A stretch of 64,000 bases of DNA from CAZTDU01 sp050248795 (GCA_050248795.1 JBFWRS010000012.1:30624-94623); one strand, 5' to 3'. Shown: positions 8,300 to 17,688, counted from the first letter of the stretch. Numbers and translations: made by a program. Notes: generated by a model not told the origin, from the sequence alone.

Positions 8300-9607
8300 T
8301 TACTTGTTGGCCTTCTCGAACTGCCTGAGTAGCTCGTTGCCGCGCTTCACCGCTGCATCGAGCGCCGCCTTGGCGCTCTTCTTGCCGGCGAATGCCGCTT
8401 CGAGTTCCTCCTCGATGATGGTGCGACCCTGCACGAAGTTGCCGAAGCGCAGACCCTTGGAGTTGGCGGTCGGCGCCTTGTTCGTCAGTTGCAGCACGGC
8501 CATGTCTCGGCCCGGATTCTTGTCATAGAAACCGGACTTCTTCGTCAGCTCGTAGGCCGCCAGCGTGATCGGCACGTAGCCGGTCTTGGTGTGCCACTCC
8601 ATCTGCACCTCGGGCCGCGACAGGAACGTGAAGAACTTGGCCACGCCCTTGTACTCCTCGGCCTTCCGGCCGCTCATCACCCACAGCGACGCCCCGCCGA
8701 TGATCCCGTTCTGGGGCGCGCCCTTGACGTCGTCGTGGTAGGGCAGCATGTTCAGCTGCCAGTCGGTCTTGCCAGCCTTGATGGTGCCGCCCAGCGCGCC
8801 GGCGCTGATGGTCGCCATCGCGCACTCGCCGCTCTGGAACTTGGCATCAGCCTGGTTGGTGCGCCCGGCGTAGGTGAACAGGCCCTTCTTCGCCATGTCC
8901 GCGAGCATCTGGATGTGCTTGACGTGGGTCGGCGAATTGATCGTGAACACCGTGTCGAGGCCACCCATGCCGTTCTGCTTGGTGCCGATGGGAATGTTGT
9001 GCCAGGCGCTGAAGTTCTCGATGTGCACCCAGGACGGCCAGCCGGTGGTGTAGACGCAGTCCTGGCCCGCGGCCTTGAGTTTCTCTGCGGTCGCGATCAA
9101 CTGCTTCCAGGTCTTCGGTGCCACCGGCGGCAAGCCCGCCGCCTTGAACTTGTTCCTGTCGATGTAAAACAGCGCGGTCGAGCTGTTGAACGGCAGCGAC
9201 AGCATGTTGCCCTTGGTATCCGAGTAGTAGCCGGTCACCGTCGGCAGGTAGGCCTTGGGATTGAACGGCTCGCCGGTTTCCTTCATCAACTGGTACACCG
9301 GCTTGACCGCGCCCTTGGCAGCCATCATCGTCGCCGTACCCACCTCGAACACCTGCAGGATGTGCGGCGCCTGGCCGGCGCGGAACGCGGCGATCGCCGC
9401 TGTCATCGACTCGGGATACGAGCCCTTGTAGGACGTGACGACCTTGTAGTCCTTCTGCTCTGCGTTGAACTGGTTGGCAAGGCCATTGAGGGCCTCGCCC
9501 AGCGCGCCGCCCATGGAATGCCACCATTGCACTTCGACCTGCGCGAGCGCAGGCATGCTGAAACAGCCGGCGCTGACCAGCGCGGCCACCATTGACTTGA
9601 TTTTCAT
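8300..9607 (-). CDS. ugpB: sn-Glycerol-3-phosphate-binding periplasmic protein (copy 1)
   Basis: A 435-residue extracellular solute-binding protein (family 1) that delivers sn-glycerol-3-phosphate or glycerophosphodiesters to UgpAEC. It has a Sec signal peptide with a likely cut after ALA at residue 22. Conserved UgpB features include VQWWHSMGGALGE, QVFEVGTATMM and the C-terminal IIEEELEAAF. ATG 9607 was chosen because it begins the signal peptide and is preceded by a strong AGGAGA ribosome-binding site 6-7 bases upstream; ATGs further upstream have neither. It is followed directly by ugpA and preceded by a second paralogue. Confidence 0.94.
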   Translation of the reverse strand: MKIKSMVAALVSAGCFSMPALAQVEVQWWHSMGGALGEALNGLANQFNAEQKDYKVVTSYKGSYPESMTAAIAAFRAGQAPHILQVFEVGTATMMAAKGAVKPVYQLMKETGEPFNPKAYLPTVTGYYSDTKGNMLSLPFNSSTALFYIDRNKFKAAGLPPVAPKTWKQLIATAEKLKAAGQDCVYTTGWPSWVHIENFSAWHNIPIGTKQNGMGGLDTVFTINSPTHVKHIQMLADMAKKGLFTYAGRTNQADAKFQSGECAMATISAGALGGTIKAGKTDWQLNMLPYHDDVKGAPQNGIIGGASLWVMSGRKAEEYKGVAKFFTFLSRPEVQMEWHTKTGYVPITLAAYELTKKSGFYDKNPGRDMAVLQLTNKAPTANSKGLRFGNFVQGRTIIEEELEAAFAGKKSAKAALDAAVKRGNELLRQFEKANK

Positions 9608-9676
9608 GACCTTCTCCTGGAATGAGTAGTACGTTGCCAAATTAGTATAGCCGCGCAATGTGACATTTGATCCACG
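9608..9676 (-). promoter_or_regulatory. Possible internal promoter and RBS before ugpB copy 1
   Basis: The 69-base gap between the two binding-protein genes contains, on the minus strand, a TATACT hexamer (plus-strand 9644-9649) like a sigma-70 -10 box, followed by the AGGAGA ribosome-binding site of ugpB. I see no good -35 match. It could allow ugpB-A-E-C-Q to be expressed separately from the upstream paralogue. Confidence 0.35.
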
Positions 9677-11062
9677 TCAGTTGCCTCCCGCTTTCCCGCC
9701 CTGGCGGTGGCGCCTGCGCTCCTGCCTGCCTGCCGGCGGCCGGGCGGGCTGGGCACCCCGGTTGGCCAGCTCGAAACCCTTCAGCAGCTCGTTGCCCCGC
9801 TCCACCGCCTTGTTCAGCGCGTCCATGGGGGTACGCTTTTCCGCCCACACCGCCTCGAGTTCCTCTTCGATGATGCCCCGGATCTCGAGAAAATGCCCGA
9901 TGCGTATGCCCTTGGACTCCCGCGTCGGGTTGCGCGCCAGCAACTGCTGCACGGCGACTTCGTGGCCTGGATGCTTGTCGTAGAACCCGGTGCGCTTCAT
10001 CGCCTCGTAGGCGGCGACCGTGATCGGCACGTATCCGGTGACGTGGCTCCACTCCGCCTGCACCTCGGCCTGCGCGAGGAAGCCGAGAAACTTCCCAACC
10101 GCGCGGTACTCGGCCTGGGACTTGCCCGACATCGCCCACAGCCCGGCGCCGCCGATCAGCGTGTTCTGCGGTGCCTCGGCGAAGTCGTCATAGTGCGGCA
10201 GCGACGCCACCGCCCAGTCGAACTTCGCGTCTCGCGCGAGGTCGCCCTGGAAGGACGAGGACGCCGCCAGCAGCGCGCATTCGCCCTTCGCGAAGCGCGT
10301 CTCCCCGTCGCTGCCGCGCCCGGAATACGTGTAGTAGCCCGCCTTGTGCCATGAGGTCAGCACGGAAAGCCAGCGCATCATCAGCCTGGTATTGAAGGAA
10401 AGCCGCGTATCCAGTCCGCCGATGCCGTTGCCCTGCGTGGCGAACTCCTGGTTGTGCCAGGCGCTCATGTTCTCGATCAGCACCCACGAAGGATAGGTAG
10501 TGGTGAGCGCGCACTCCTGGCCGGTATCCTTGATCGCGCCCAGCGTTGCCACCATGTCGTACCAGGTCTTCGGCGGCTTGGCCGGGTCGAGCTTCGCCTT
10601 GCGGAAGGCGTCGCGGTTGTAATAGAGCACCGGCGTCGAGGTGTTGAAAGGCATTGCCAGCAGCCTGCCCGAGGCATCCGAAAAGTAGCTCGCCACCGCC
10701 GGCACGAAGCTCTTCGCGTCCAGGCGCACGCCCGCCTCTGCGAGCACCTGCGCCACCGGCCGCGTGGCACCGCGCGCCGCCATGATGGTCGCGGTGCCGA
10801 CCTCGAACACCTGCACCAGGTGCGGCGACTTGCCGGTAACGTAGGCCGCGAGCGCCGCAGCGAGCGTCTCCTCGTAGTTGCCCTTGTTGGTGGCAACGAC
10901 CGCGATGTCCTTCTGCGACGCGTTGAAGCGCGCGACCAGGCTGTCGAGCTCCTTGCCGCTGGCGCCGGACATGGCGTGCCAGAAGTGGATCTCGGTGGCC
11001 GCGCTGGCGATGCTTCCGGTGCACAGCAGCGCAAGCAGCGCCCGGGCGAGGATGCGGGTCAT
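9677..11062 (-). CDS. UgpB-like periplasmic binding protein (copy 2, diverged paralogue)
   Basis: A 461-residue solute-binding protein clearly related to the adjacent UgpB: both share the FWHAMSG / WWHSMGG start of the mature domain, the block QVFEVGTAT, the ESKGIRIGHF / NSKGLRFGNF region and the helix IIEEELEA. The signal peptide ends at about ASA (residue 21). Unlike copy 1 it carries a basic, low-complexity tail of roughly 25 residues rich in Arg, Gln, Pro and Gly (PARPPAGRQERRRHRQGGKA). It is the first gene of the ugp unit. Divergence suggests a different glycerophosphodiester preference or a backup receptor; that is inference. Confidence 0.88.
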   Translation of the reverse strand: MTRILARALLALLCTGSIASAATEIHFWHAMSGASGKELDSLVARFNASQKDIAVVATNKGNYEETLAAALAAYVTGKSPHLVQVFEVGTATIMAARGATRPVAQVLAEAGVRLDAKSFVPAVASYFSDASGRLLAMPFNTSTPVLYYNRDAFRKAKLDPAKPPKTWYDMVATLGAIKDTGQECALTTTYPSWVLIENMSAWHNQEFATQGNGIGGLDTRLSFNTRLMMRWLSVLTSWHKAGYYTYSGRGSDGETRFAKGECALLAASSSFQGDLARDAKFDWAVASLPHYDDFAEAPQNTLIGGAGLWAMSGKSQAEYRAVGKFLGFLAQAEVQAEWSHVTGYVPITVAAYEAMKRTGFYDKHPGHEVAVQQLLARNPTRESKGIRIGHFLEIRGIIEEELEAVWAEKRTPMDALNKAVERGNELLKGFELANRGAQPARPPAGRQERRRHRQGGKAGGN

Positions 11063-11109
11063 GGGGCGGGCAGTATAGCGAAGGCCGGACGCGCTAAACT
11101 GAGCAGATC

Positions 11110-12519
11110 ATGCCCGCACTGCACCATTACTCCGCCGCGGAACTGTCCGCGGCTTACGCCAGCCGCGCGCTGTCCCCGGTAGAGGTCGTGCAGGCGGTGC
11201 TTGCGCGCATGGCTGCCTGGGAACCGCGCATCCATGCGATGTACCGAGTCGACGCGGAGCGGGCGCTGGCAATCGCCAAGGCTGCGGAATCGCGCTGGCA
11301 CGCCGGCAATCCCCTGTCGCCGCTGGACGGCGTGCCGGTAACGCTGAAGGACAACCTGGCGACGAAGGGCGATCCGACGCCGGTGGGCACGCGCGCGAAC
11401 GAGGACCTGCCCGCCTCCGCTGCCGACTGTCCGCCCGCGGCGCGGGTGCGCGAAGCCGGTTGCGTGATCCTCGGCAAGACCACGATGCCGGATTTCGGCA
11501 TGCTGTCCTCGGGCCTTTCCAGCCTGCACGGCGTCACGCGCAATCCCTGGCGGCTGGACCGAAACACGTCGGGATCGAGTTCCGGCGCCGGCGCCGCCGC
11601 CGCCGCCGGCTACGGGCCGCTGCACCTGGGCACCGACATCGGCGGCTCGGTGCGCCTGCCGGCGACGCATTGCGGCATTTTCGCGCTGAAGCCGAGCCTG
11701 GGCCGTATCCCGGTGCATCCGCCCTACATCGGTCGCGTCACCGGCCCGATGACGCGCAGCGTGCTGGACGCCGCGCTGCTGATGAACATCGCCGCGCGCC
11801 CGGACGCGCGCGATTTCATGAGCCTGCCCTACCAGCCGGTCGACTACGCCAAGGCGCTCGAAGGCACGGATCCGGCCTGGGCGAAGGGCCTGCGCATCGG
11901 CCTGCTCGCCGACATGAACGCCGGACTCGCAGTTCATCCCGAAGTGCTCGCCGCGGCCAGGGCCGCTGCCGGCGCCCTCGCGGCGGCGGGCGCCGAAGTG
12001 CAGGAAATGAAGAGCTTCCTCGCGCCGGAAATGCTGGACGGCGTCGGCAGGTTTCTCGAGGCGCGCTCGTACAACGATTACATGGCGATGCCGAAGCACC
12101 GCCAGGCGAAGGTACTGCCCTTCGTCGTCGAGTGGTGCACCTGGCGCGCGAAGGACTTCTCCGGCCGCGACGTGATGGCGGCCTATGGCTGCTACGTCGC
12201 CATGCGCGAGGCCGCGGTGTACGCCTGCGAGCCGTACGACTACGTCATCTCGCCGACCTCGCCGATCCTGCCCTACGAGGCCGAACTCCCCTGCCCCGGG
12301 AACGATGCGCACGACGCGCTGCCGCACATCGCCTTCACCGCGCCATGGAACATGTCCGAGCAGCCGGCGGCTTCGCTCAACTGGACCGCGAGCAAGGATG
12401 GTTTGCCCATCGGAGTCCAGATCATCGGCCACCGCTTCGACGACGTCGGCGTGCTCAAGCTCGCGCGCGTGCTGGAGCAACTGCGGCCTGCGCAGCGCGC
12501 CTGGCCGGAGCCGGGCTAG
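11110..12519 (+). CDS. Amidase (amidase signature family)
   Basis: A 469-residue amidase-signature hydrolase. The Ser-cisSer-Lys triad is readable: Lys80 in VTLKDN, Ser156 within SGSSSGAG, and Ser180 in GTDIGGS. No signal peptide is evident, so it is probably cytoplasmic. It could be a general amide hydrolase; it is not a convincing GatA because gatB and gatC are absent. It lies between the ugp operon (divergent) and mlrC (convergent, sharing a CTAG stop overlap). Proximity to a peptide-type ABC transporter and an MlrC-like peptidase suggests catabolism of imported amides or peptides, an inference from context. Confidence 0.88.
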   Translation: MPALHHYSAAELSAAYASRALSPVEVVQAVLARMAAWEPRIHAMYRVDAERALAIAKAAESRWHAGNPLSPLDGVPVTLKDNLATKGDPTPVGTRANEDLPASAADCPPAARVREAGCVILGKTTMPDFGMLSSGLSSLHGVTRNPWRLDRNTSGSSSGAGAAAAAGYGPLHLGTDIGGSVRLPATHCGIFALKPSLGRIPVHPPYIGRVTGPMTRSVLDAALLMNIAARPDARDFMSLPYQPVDYAKALEGTDPAWAKGLRIGLLADMNAGLAVHPEVLAAARAAAGALAAAGAEVQEMKSFLAPEMLDGVGRFLEARSYNDYMAMPKHRQAKVLPFVVEWCTWRAKDFSGRDVMAAYGCYVAMREAAVYACEPYDYVISPTSPILPYEAELPCPGNDAHDALPHIAFTAPWNMSEQPAASLNWTASKDGLPIGVQIIGHRFDDVGVLKLARVLEQLRPAQRAWPEPG

Positions 12520-14021
12520 CCCTCGAACACCGGCCCCAGCGGCCGCAAGCGGATGCCGCGGCGCAGTTTGGTCCACTTGAATTCCGCGGGGTCGGCGAGC
12601 GCGGGGCCGGGCGAGCGTACGACCAGCACTTCCTTCGCGATCGGCTGGAAGTCGGCACGGAAATGCACCGAGCTTTTCAGCGCCAGCATGCGCTCGCGCC
12701 GCGGCTCGACGCCGACGTGGCGGAACATCTCCTGGTCGGCGGCCTGGCACTTGCGCGACGCGAGCACGACGCGCACGCCGGGCGCGGCGCGGCTGCGCAG
12801 CAGCGCCATCGGCCCCAGCGTCATGCGAAAGCCCTTGAACATCGGCCCGCTGCAGGTGAAGCGGCCGTCGCCGAGCTTCTCCACCGTGAACTCGCCCTCG
12901 AACGGCGCGTCGCCCGGCACCTGCGAGCGCCCGCCGAGCGAGAACGCCAGCGTCGCGCCTGCGCCCGCCTCGTGCGCGCGCCGGGCAGATTCGCCGTCGA
13001 CCAGCATGCCTAGCGTCGCCCCTGGCGCGTTCTGCCGCACCAGCGCGGCGAGCAGCCCGGTGGTGTCGCCGTTGCCGCCGGCGCCCGGGTTGTCCTGCGT
13101 GTCTGCCATCACCACCGGGCGGCCGGGCTCGCCGCGAGCGCGCGCGCGCGCCACCGCCTCGTCGGCCGAGTGCAGTTCCAGCGCGAAATCCTTTTCCGCG
13201 CCGGCAATGCGCTCATGCAGCGCCGCGATCGCGCGTTGCAGCGCCTTCGCGTCCGCGCCGTGGCCGAACACCGCCATGCCGCATTCGGCGAAATCCGCCA
13301 TCGGGAACCCCGGCGTGAAGCTCAAGGTCACGCCGTGCGTTTGCTCCAGCTCGCCGAGTTCGGCGTAGATGCCCCTGCAGGGATCGATGAACGAGCACTG
13401 CGACGGGATGCCGGTAAGGAAGTCGAACACGCGGTGCTCGCCCGCGAGCCTGTGCCCGGCACGCAGCGTCTGCTCGAGCAGGCGCGCGGCGCGCGCGCCG
13501 GTGTCGGCCATGTCCACGTGCGGATAGGTGCGGTACGCGACCATGCCGTCGGCGATCGCGGACATCGCGCGCGTGACGTTGGCGTGCAGGTCGAGGCTGG
13601 CGACCACAGGCACGCGCGGCCCCAGCGCCGCGCGCACCCGCCGCAGCAGCTCGCCCTCGCCATCGTCGAAGTGCTCGGCCACCATGGCGCCGTGAAGGTC
13701 GAGGTACACGCCGTCCAGCGGGCCGGCCGCGGCCAGGCGCGCGATCATCTCGCCGGCGATGCGCTCGTAGGCGTCGCGGGTAACGTGAGCCGACGGGCTA
13801 GCCGCCGCCCACGCCGTGCCGACGAGCGCGTGGCCTGAGGCACGCAGCGCCTGGACCGCTCCCGCGGCGGGAATGTTCGCGCCTTCGACGCCGGCAAAGA
13901 GGGCGTCGCCGTACTGCACCCCGGGCCAGCCGCCGCCAGCCTCGAAGGCGGCGTAGTCGGCCAGCGCAGGCGCGAAAGTGTTGGTCTCGTGCTGGAAACC
14001 GCCGATCGCGATGCGTGCCAT
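12516..14021 (-). CDS. M81-family MlrC-like metallopeptidase
   Basis: A 501-residue protein of the M81/DUF1485 family, whose best-known member MlrC opens linearised microcystin peptides. Likely zinc ligands lie in GGFQHETNTF near the N-terminus, in YLDLHGAMV and in SLDLHANVT. No export signal is visible. ATG 14021 was chosen because MARIAIGGFQHETNTF matches the family N-terminus; the frame extends 15 residues further upstream without similarity. It is divergent from the adjacent ABC-transporter binding-protein gene, an arrangement common for this family and consistent with breakdown of the imported compound. The substrate here is unknown and need not be microcystin. Confidence 0.86.
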   Translation of the reverse strand: MARIAIGGFQHETNTFAPALADYAAFEAGGGWPGVQYGDALFAGVEGANIPAAGAVQALRASGHALVGTAWAAASPSAHVTRDAYERIAGEMIARLAAAGPLDGVYLDLHGAMVAEHFDDGEGELLRRVRAALGPRVPVVASLDLHANVTRAMSAIADGMVAYRTYPHVDMADTGARAARLLEQTLRAGHRLAGEHRVFDFLTGIPSQCSFIDPCRGIYAELGELEQTHGVTLSFTPGFPMADFAECGMAVFGHGADAKALQRAIAALHERIAGAEKDFALELHSADEAVARARARGEPGRPVVMADTQDNPGAGGNGDTTGLLAALVRQNAPGATLGMLVDGESARRAHEAGAGATLAFSLGGRSQVPGDAPFEGEFTVEKLGDGRFTCSGPMFKGFRMTLGPMALLRSRAAPGVRVVLASRKCQAADQEMFRHVGVEPRRERMLALKSSVHFRADFQPIAKEVLVVRSPGPALADPAEFKWTKLRRGIRLRPLGPVFEG

Positions 14022-14151
14022 GCGCTGCACCCCTGTCCCCTGCCGCAAGGCCGGGGATTCTCGCATGTGCCCAGGCAGGTGCGCCGTGCTTGGCGAAGCT
14101 GCGCGCTTCGGCTATCGTGCCTGCAGACATCTTTCAAGGGGGAGATTCGCC

Positions 14152-15738
14152 ATGTTGCACAAGCGCACCATCGCCGGCCTGGTTGCCGGCGCCCTGCTCG
14201 GCCTTGCCGGCGCGGCGCAGGCACAAGGGGATGCAAAGACGCTGCGGGTCGTGCCGCACTCCAACCTCGCCATCCTCGACCCGATCTGGACCACCGCATA
14301 CATGAGCCGCAACCACGGCTACATGATCTACGACACCCTGTTCGGCACCGACGAGAAGAGCCAGATCAAGCCGCAGATGGTGGACACCTGGACGACGAGC
14401 GAAGACCGGCGCCTGTGGACCTTCAAGCTGAGGCCGGGCCTGGCGTTCCACGACGGCAAGCCGGTGACAGGCGAGGACGTCGTCGCGTCGATTGCGCGCT
14501 GGGGCAAGCGCGACGCCATGGGTTCCGCGCTGATGACCTTCGTCGAGCGCATGGATGCGCCGGCGCCCGATACGTTCCGCATCTTCCTCAGGGAACCCTG
14601 CGGCTTCGTGCTGGAAGCGCTGGGCAAGCCCTCGTCGAACGTGCTCTTCATCATGCCCAGGCGCATTGCCGAAACGGATGCGTTCAAGCAGATCGAGGAG
14701 CACATCGGTTCCGGGCCCTACGTCTTCAAGCGCGACGAATTCAAGCCCGGCGACAAGGCGGTGTACCTGAAGAACCCGAAGTACGTGCCGAGGAAGGAAG
14801 CGCCCTCGGGCAGTGCCGGCGGCAAGCACGTCTACGTCGAGCGCGTCGAGTGGAACCTGGCGCTGCGCGACGCGCAGGCGCAGGTGAACGCGCTGAAGGC
14901 GGGCGAAGTCGACATCATCGAGGCGCTGGCGTTCGACCACTACGAGGCGGTGAAGAAGGACGCGAAACTGCAGGTTCCCAACACCGCGCCCGCCGGCCTG
15001 CAGTACATGGCGCGCTTCAACCACCTGCACAAGCCCTTCGACAACCCGAAGGTGCGCCAGGCCGTGCTCGCCGCGTTCTCGCAGCGGCCGTTCCTGCAGG
15101 CACAGGTGGGCGTGAAGGCGCTGTACCGCACCTGCCCGTCGATGTTCACCTGCGGCACGCCCTACGGCAGCCCATACGGCAGCGACATCCAGTCGAAGTC
15201 CAACATGAAGAAGGCGCAGGAGCTGCTGAAGGCCTCGGGCTACGACGGCACGCCCATCGTCCTGATGAAGCCGACCGACCTCGCGTCGATCCAAAAGCTG
15301 CCGGACGTCGCCGCGCAACTGCTGCGCCAGGCCGGCTTCAAGGTCGACCTGCAGGCGATGGACTGGCAGTCGCTGGTGGCGCGCCGCGCGAAGAAGGACC
15401 CGATCGACAAGGGCGGCTGGCACATGTTCCTCACCGCGTGGCAGGCGCACGACATCTGGAACCCGATCGCCAACGCGGCGCTGGACACGCGCGGCGACAA
15501 GTCAGGCTGGTTCGGCTGGGCCAAGGACGACAAGATCGTCGAACTGCGCAACCAGTTCATGCGCGAAACGGATGAAGCGAAGAAGAAGCAGCTCGCCAAC
15601 GCGATCCAGGCGCGCGCCTTCGAGGTCGGCACCCACGTGCCGCTGGGCGAATACGTGCAGCCGGTGGCGGCGAGGAAGAACATCAGCGGCTTCTTCGTCA
15701 CCAACGGCAACCTGTACTGGAACCTGAAGAAGAACTAG
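14152..15738 (+). CDS. ABC transporter substrate-binding protein, peptide/opine/nickel type
   Basis: A 528-residue family 5 extracellular binding protein (DppA/OppA-like). A signal peptide of about 25 residues ends AQA, and the mature part begins with KTLRVVPHSNLAILDP, followed by the family core HDGKPVTGEDVVASI. ATG 14152 is preceded by AAGGGGGAG, a strong ribosome-binding site; the longer in-frame start upstream has neither signal peptide nor RBS. The gene leads a binding protein-permease-permease-ATPase unit and is followed by a terminator-like hairpin that may lower expression of the permease genes. Confidence 0.92.
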   Translation: MLHKRTIAGLVAGALLGLAGAAQAQGDAKTLRVVPHSNLAILDPIWTTAYMSRNHGYMIYDTLFGTDEKSQIKPQMVDTWTTSEDRRLWTFKLRPGLAFHDGKPVTGEDVVASIARWGKRDAMGSALMTFVERMDAPAPDTFRIFLREPCGFVLEALGKPSSNVLFIMPRRIAETDAFKQIEEHIGSGPYVFKRDEFKPGDKAVYLKNPKYVPRKEAPSGSAGGKHVYVERVEWNLALRDAQAQVNALKAGEVDIIEALAFDHYEAVKKDAKLQVPNTAPAGLQYMARFNHLHKPFDNPKVRQAVLAAFSQRPFLQAQVGVKALYRTCPSMFTCGTPYGSPYGSDIQSKSNMKKAQELLKASGYDGTPIVLMKPTDLASIQKLPDVAAQLLRQAGFKVDLQAMDWQSLVARRAKKDPIDKGGWHMFLTAWQAHDIWNPIANAALDTRGDKSGWFGWAKDDKIVELRNQFMRETDEAKKKQLANAIQARAFEVGTHVPLGEYVQPVAARKNISGFFVTNGNLYWNLKKN

Positions 15739-15756
15739 CCGCTCACAGGGGTACCC

Positions 15757-15784
15757 AAGGGGGGCGTCACGCCCCCTTTCTTTT
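15757..15784 (+). terminator. Terminator-like hairpin between binding protein and permease genes
   Basis: A GC-rich stem of about 10 pairs (AAGGGGGGCG against CGCCCCCTTT, one G-T wobble) with a TCA loop runs into a T-rich tract. It ends 3 bases before the permease ATG at 15787. As in other ABC operons, it may terminate part of the transcripts so that the binding protein is made in excess. Confidence 0.7.
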
Positions 15785-15786
15785 CC

Positions 15787-16728
15787 ATGTACAGATTCCT
15801 CGCCAGGCGGCTGCTCGCGACGATCCCGGTGCTGCTGATCGTCGCGGTGCTGGTATTCCTGATGCTGCGGCTCACCCCCGGCGACCCGGCGGCGATCCTC
15901 GCCGGCGACGCCGCGAATGTGGACCAGATCGCGAGCATCCGCGCCGGGCTGGGCCTGGACCGGCCGATCCCGGTGCAGTTCGGCATCTGGATCGGCAACC
16001 TCGTCACCGGCGACCTCGGCGAATCCTTCTATTACAAGACCAAGGTGACGACGCTGATCGGCCAGCGCCTGGAGCCGACGCTGTCGCTCGCGGCGATGAC
16101 CATCCTGATCGCCGTGCTGGTCGCCGTGCCGCTGGGCGTGCTCGCCGCGTGGCGCCATGGCGGCTGGTTCGACCGCACGCTGATGGGCTTTTCCGTGGTC
16201 GGCTTCTCGATCCCGATCTTCGTGCTGGCGTACATACTGATCTGGGCGGTGTCGCTCAAGCTCGGCTGGCTGCCAGTGCAGGGCTACAAGCGCATCGCCG
16301 AGGGCTTCGGCCCCTGGCTGCAGCACCTGCTGCTGCCATCTATCACGCTGTCGATCATCTACGTCGCGCTGATCGCGCGCGTCACGCGCGCCTCGGTGCT
16401 CGAGACGCTGGGCGAGGACTACATCCGCACCGCGCGCGCCAAGGGGCTGCCCGAATCCCGCGTGCTGGTGCGGCACGCGCTGGCGAACGCCGCGGTGCCG
16501 ATCGCCACCATCATCGGCATCGGCATCGCGCTGCTGATCGGCGGCGTCGTGGTCACCGAATCGGTGTACGCGATCCCGGGCCTGGGCCGCCTCACGGTGG
16601 ACGCGGTGCTGGCGCGGGACTTCCCCACCATCCAGGGCGTGATCCTGCTGTTTTCGTTCTTCTACGTCGCGATCAACCTGCTGGTGGACCTGTCCTACGT
16701 GTTCTTCGACCCGCGCATCCGCTACTAG
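15787..16728 (+). CDS. ABC transporter permease, DppB type
   Basis: A 313-residue permease of the dipeptide/oligopeptide/nickel family. The N-terminal MYRFLARRLLATIPVLLIVA membrane segment, the periplasmic GDPAAILAGD element and the coupling loop EDYIRTARAKGLPESRV are typical of DppB/OppB. Six transmembrane segments are expected. The start codon follows directly on a terminator-like hairpin with no room for a clear ribosome-binding site, so initiation may depend on read-through transcripts. The DppC-type gene begins 3 bases after its stop. Confidence 0.92.
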   Translation: MYRFLARRLLATIPVLLIVAVLVFLMLRLTPGDPAAILAGDAANVDQIASIRAGLGLDRPIPVQFGIWIGNLVTGDLGESFYYKTKVTTLIGQRLEPTLSLAAMTILIAVLVAVPLGVLAAWRHGGWFDRTLMGFSVVGFSIPIFVLAYILIWAVSLKLGWLPVQGYKRIAEGFGPWLQHLLLPSITLSIIYVALIARVTRASVLETLGEDYIRTARAKGLPESRVLVRHALANAAVPIATIIGIGIALLIGGVVVTESVYAIPGLGRLTVDAVLARDFPTIQGVILLFSFFYVAINLLVDLSYVFFDPRIRY

Positions 16729-16731
16729 CCC

Positions 16732-17688
16732 ATGGCAACGCCCAACGACGCGAACGACGAGGCACTGTCGGCATTGTCGGCATTGTCCGTAGAATCGGCC
16801 GCGGTGCTGCGCCAGGAGAGCACCTGGCAGCGCGTGCGCGCCAACCTGTCGGTGCGCCTTGGCGGCTTCACGCTGCTGGTGCTGGTCGCCATCGCGATAC
16901 TCGCGCCGTGGCTGGGCACGGTGGACCCGACGCTGTTCGACGCCGGCAGCCGCGACCTGCTGCCCGGCAGGCAGGGCGAGATCACCACGCTCGAAGGCGA
17001 GATCATCGAGCACAAGTTCCTCATGGGCTCGGATTCCTTCGGCCGCGACATCTACAGCCGCGTCATCTACGGCACGCAGGTGTCGCTGATCGTCGGCGTG
17101 TCCACCGCGCTGCTGGCGCTGGCGTTCGGCGTCCTGCTCGGCCTCGCCTCGGGTTACCTGCGCTGGCTGGACGGCATCATGATGCGCGTGATGGACGGCA
17201 TCATGGCGATCCCGGCGATCCTGATCGCGATCGCGCTGGTGGCGATGTGGAAGGGCAGCCTCGCCACGGTGATCGTCGCCATCGCGGTGCCGGAGATCCC
17301 GCGCGTGACGCGGCTGGTGCGTTCGCTCGTGCTGACGATCCGCGAGGAGCCCTATGTCGAGGCGGCGGTGTCGCTGGGCACGCCGGCGTGGCGGATCATG
17401 TTCGGCCACATCCTGCCGAACACCATCGCGCCGCTGCTGGTGCAGGGCACCTTCATCTGCGCCGCCGGCATCCTCACCGAGGCGATCCTGTCGTTCCTCG
17501 GTGTCGGCCTGCCGCCGGACATCCCCACCTGGGGCAACGTCATGGCCGAAGGCCGCGCGCAGTTCAACCAGTATCCGCACAACATCTTCTTCCCGGGCGT
17601 GTTCCTGGCGGTCACGGTGCTGGCGGTGAACATCCTCGGCGACGGGCTGCGCGACACGCTCGACCCGAAGATGGCAAGGCGCGTATGA
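16732..17688 (+). CDS. ABC transporter permease, DppC type
   Basis: A 318-residue partner permease. After an approximately 45-residue soluble N-terminus come a first membrane segment (FTLLVLVAIAILAPWLG), the DppC-typical loop HKFLMGSDSFGRDIYSRVIYG, and the coupling loop EEPYVEAAVSLGTPAWRIM. The N-terminal ALSALSALSVES stretch is encoded by a 9-base tandem repeat (16766-16783 plus a partial third copy), so its length may vary by slippage. The stop overlaps the ATG of the ATPase gene (ATGA). Confidence 0.92.
   Translation: MATPNDANDEALSALSALSVESAAVLRQESTWQRVRANLSVRLGGFTLLVLVAIAILAPWLGTVDPTLFDAGSRDLLPGRQGEITTLEGEIIEHKFLMGSDSFGRDIYSRVIYGTQVSLIVGVSTALLALAFGVLLGLASGYLRWLDGIMMRVMDGIMAIPAILIAIALVAMWKGSLATVIVAIAVPEIPRVTRLVRSLVLTIREEPYVEAAVSLGTPAWRIMFGHILPNTIAPLLVQGTFICAAGILTEAILSFLGVGLPPDIPTWGNVMAEGRAQFNQYPHNIFFPGVFLAVTVLAVNILGDGLRDTLDPKMARRV
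16766..16789 (+). repeat. Short in-frame 9-base tandem repeat in the DppC-type gene
   Basis: Two perfect copies of TGTCGGCAT and a degraded third encode repeated Leu-Ser-Ala in the cytoplasmic N-terminus. Slippage would keep the frame. Confidence 0.6.

Noticed and set aside
9677..11062. Second ubgB-like gene as a pseudogene
   Set aside because: The frame is intact over its whole length with a signal peptide, and the conserved blocks are preserved.
11110..12519. Amidase as GatA of the amidotransferase GatCAB
   Set aside because: The signature triad fits, but gatC and gatB are absent and the context is transport and catabolism.
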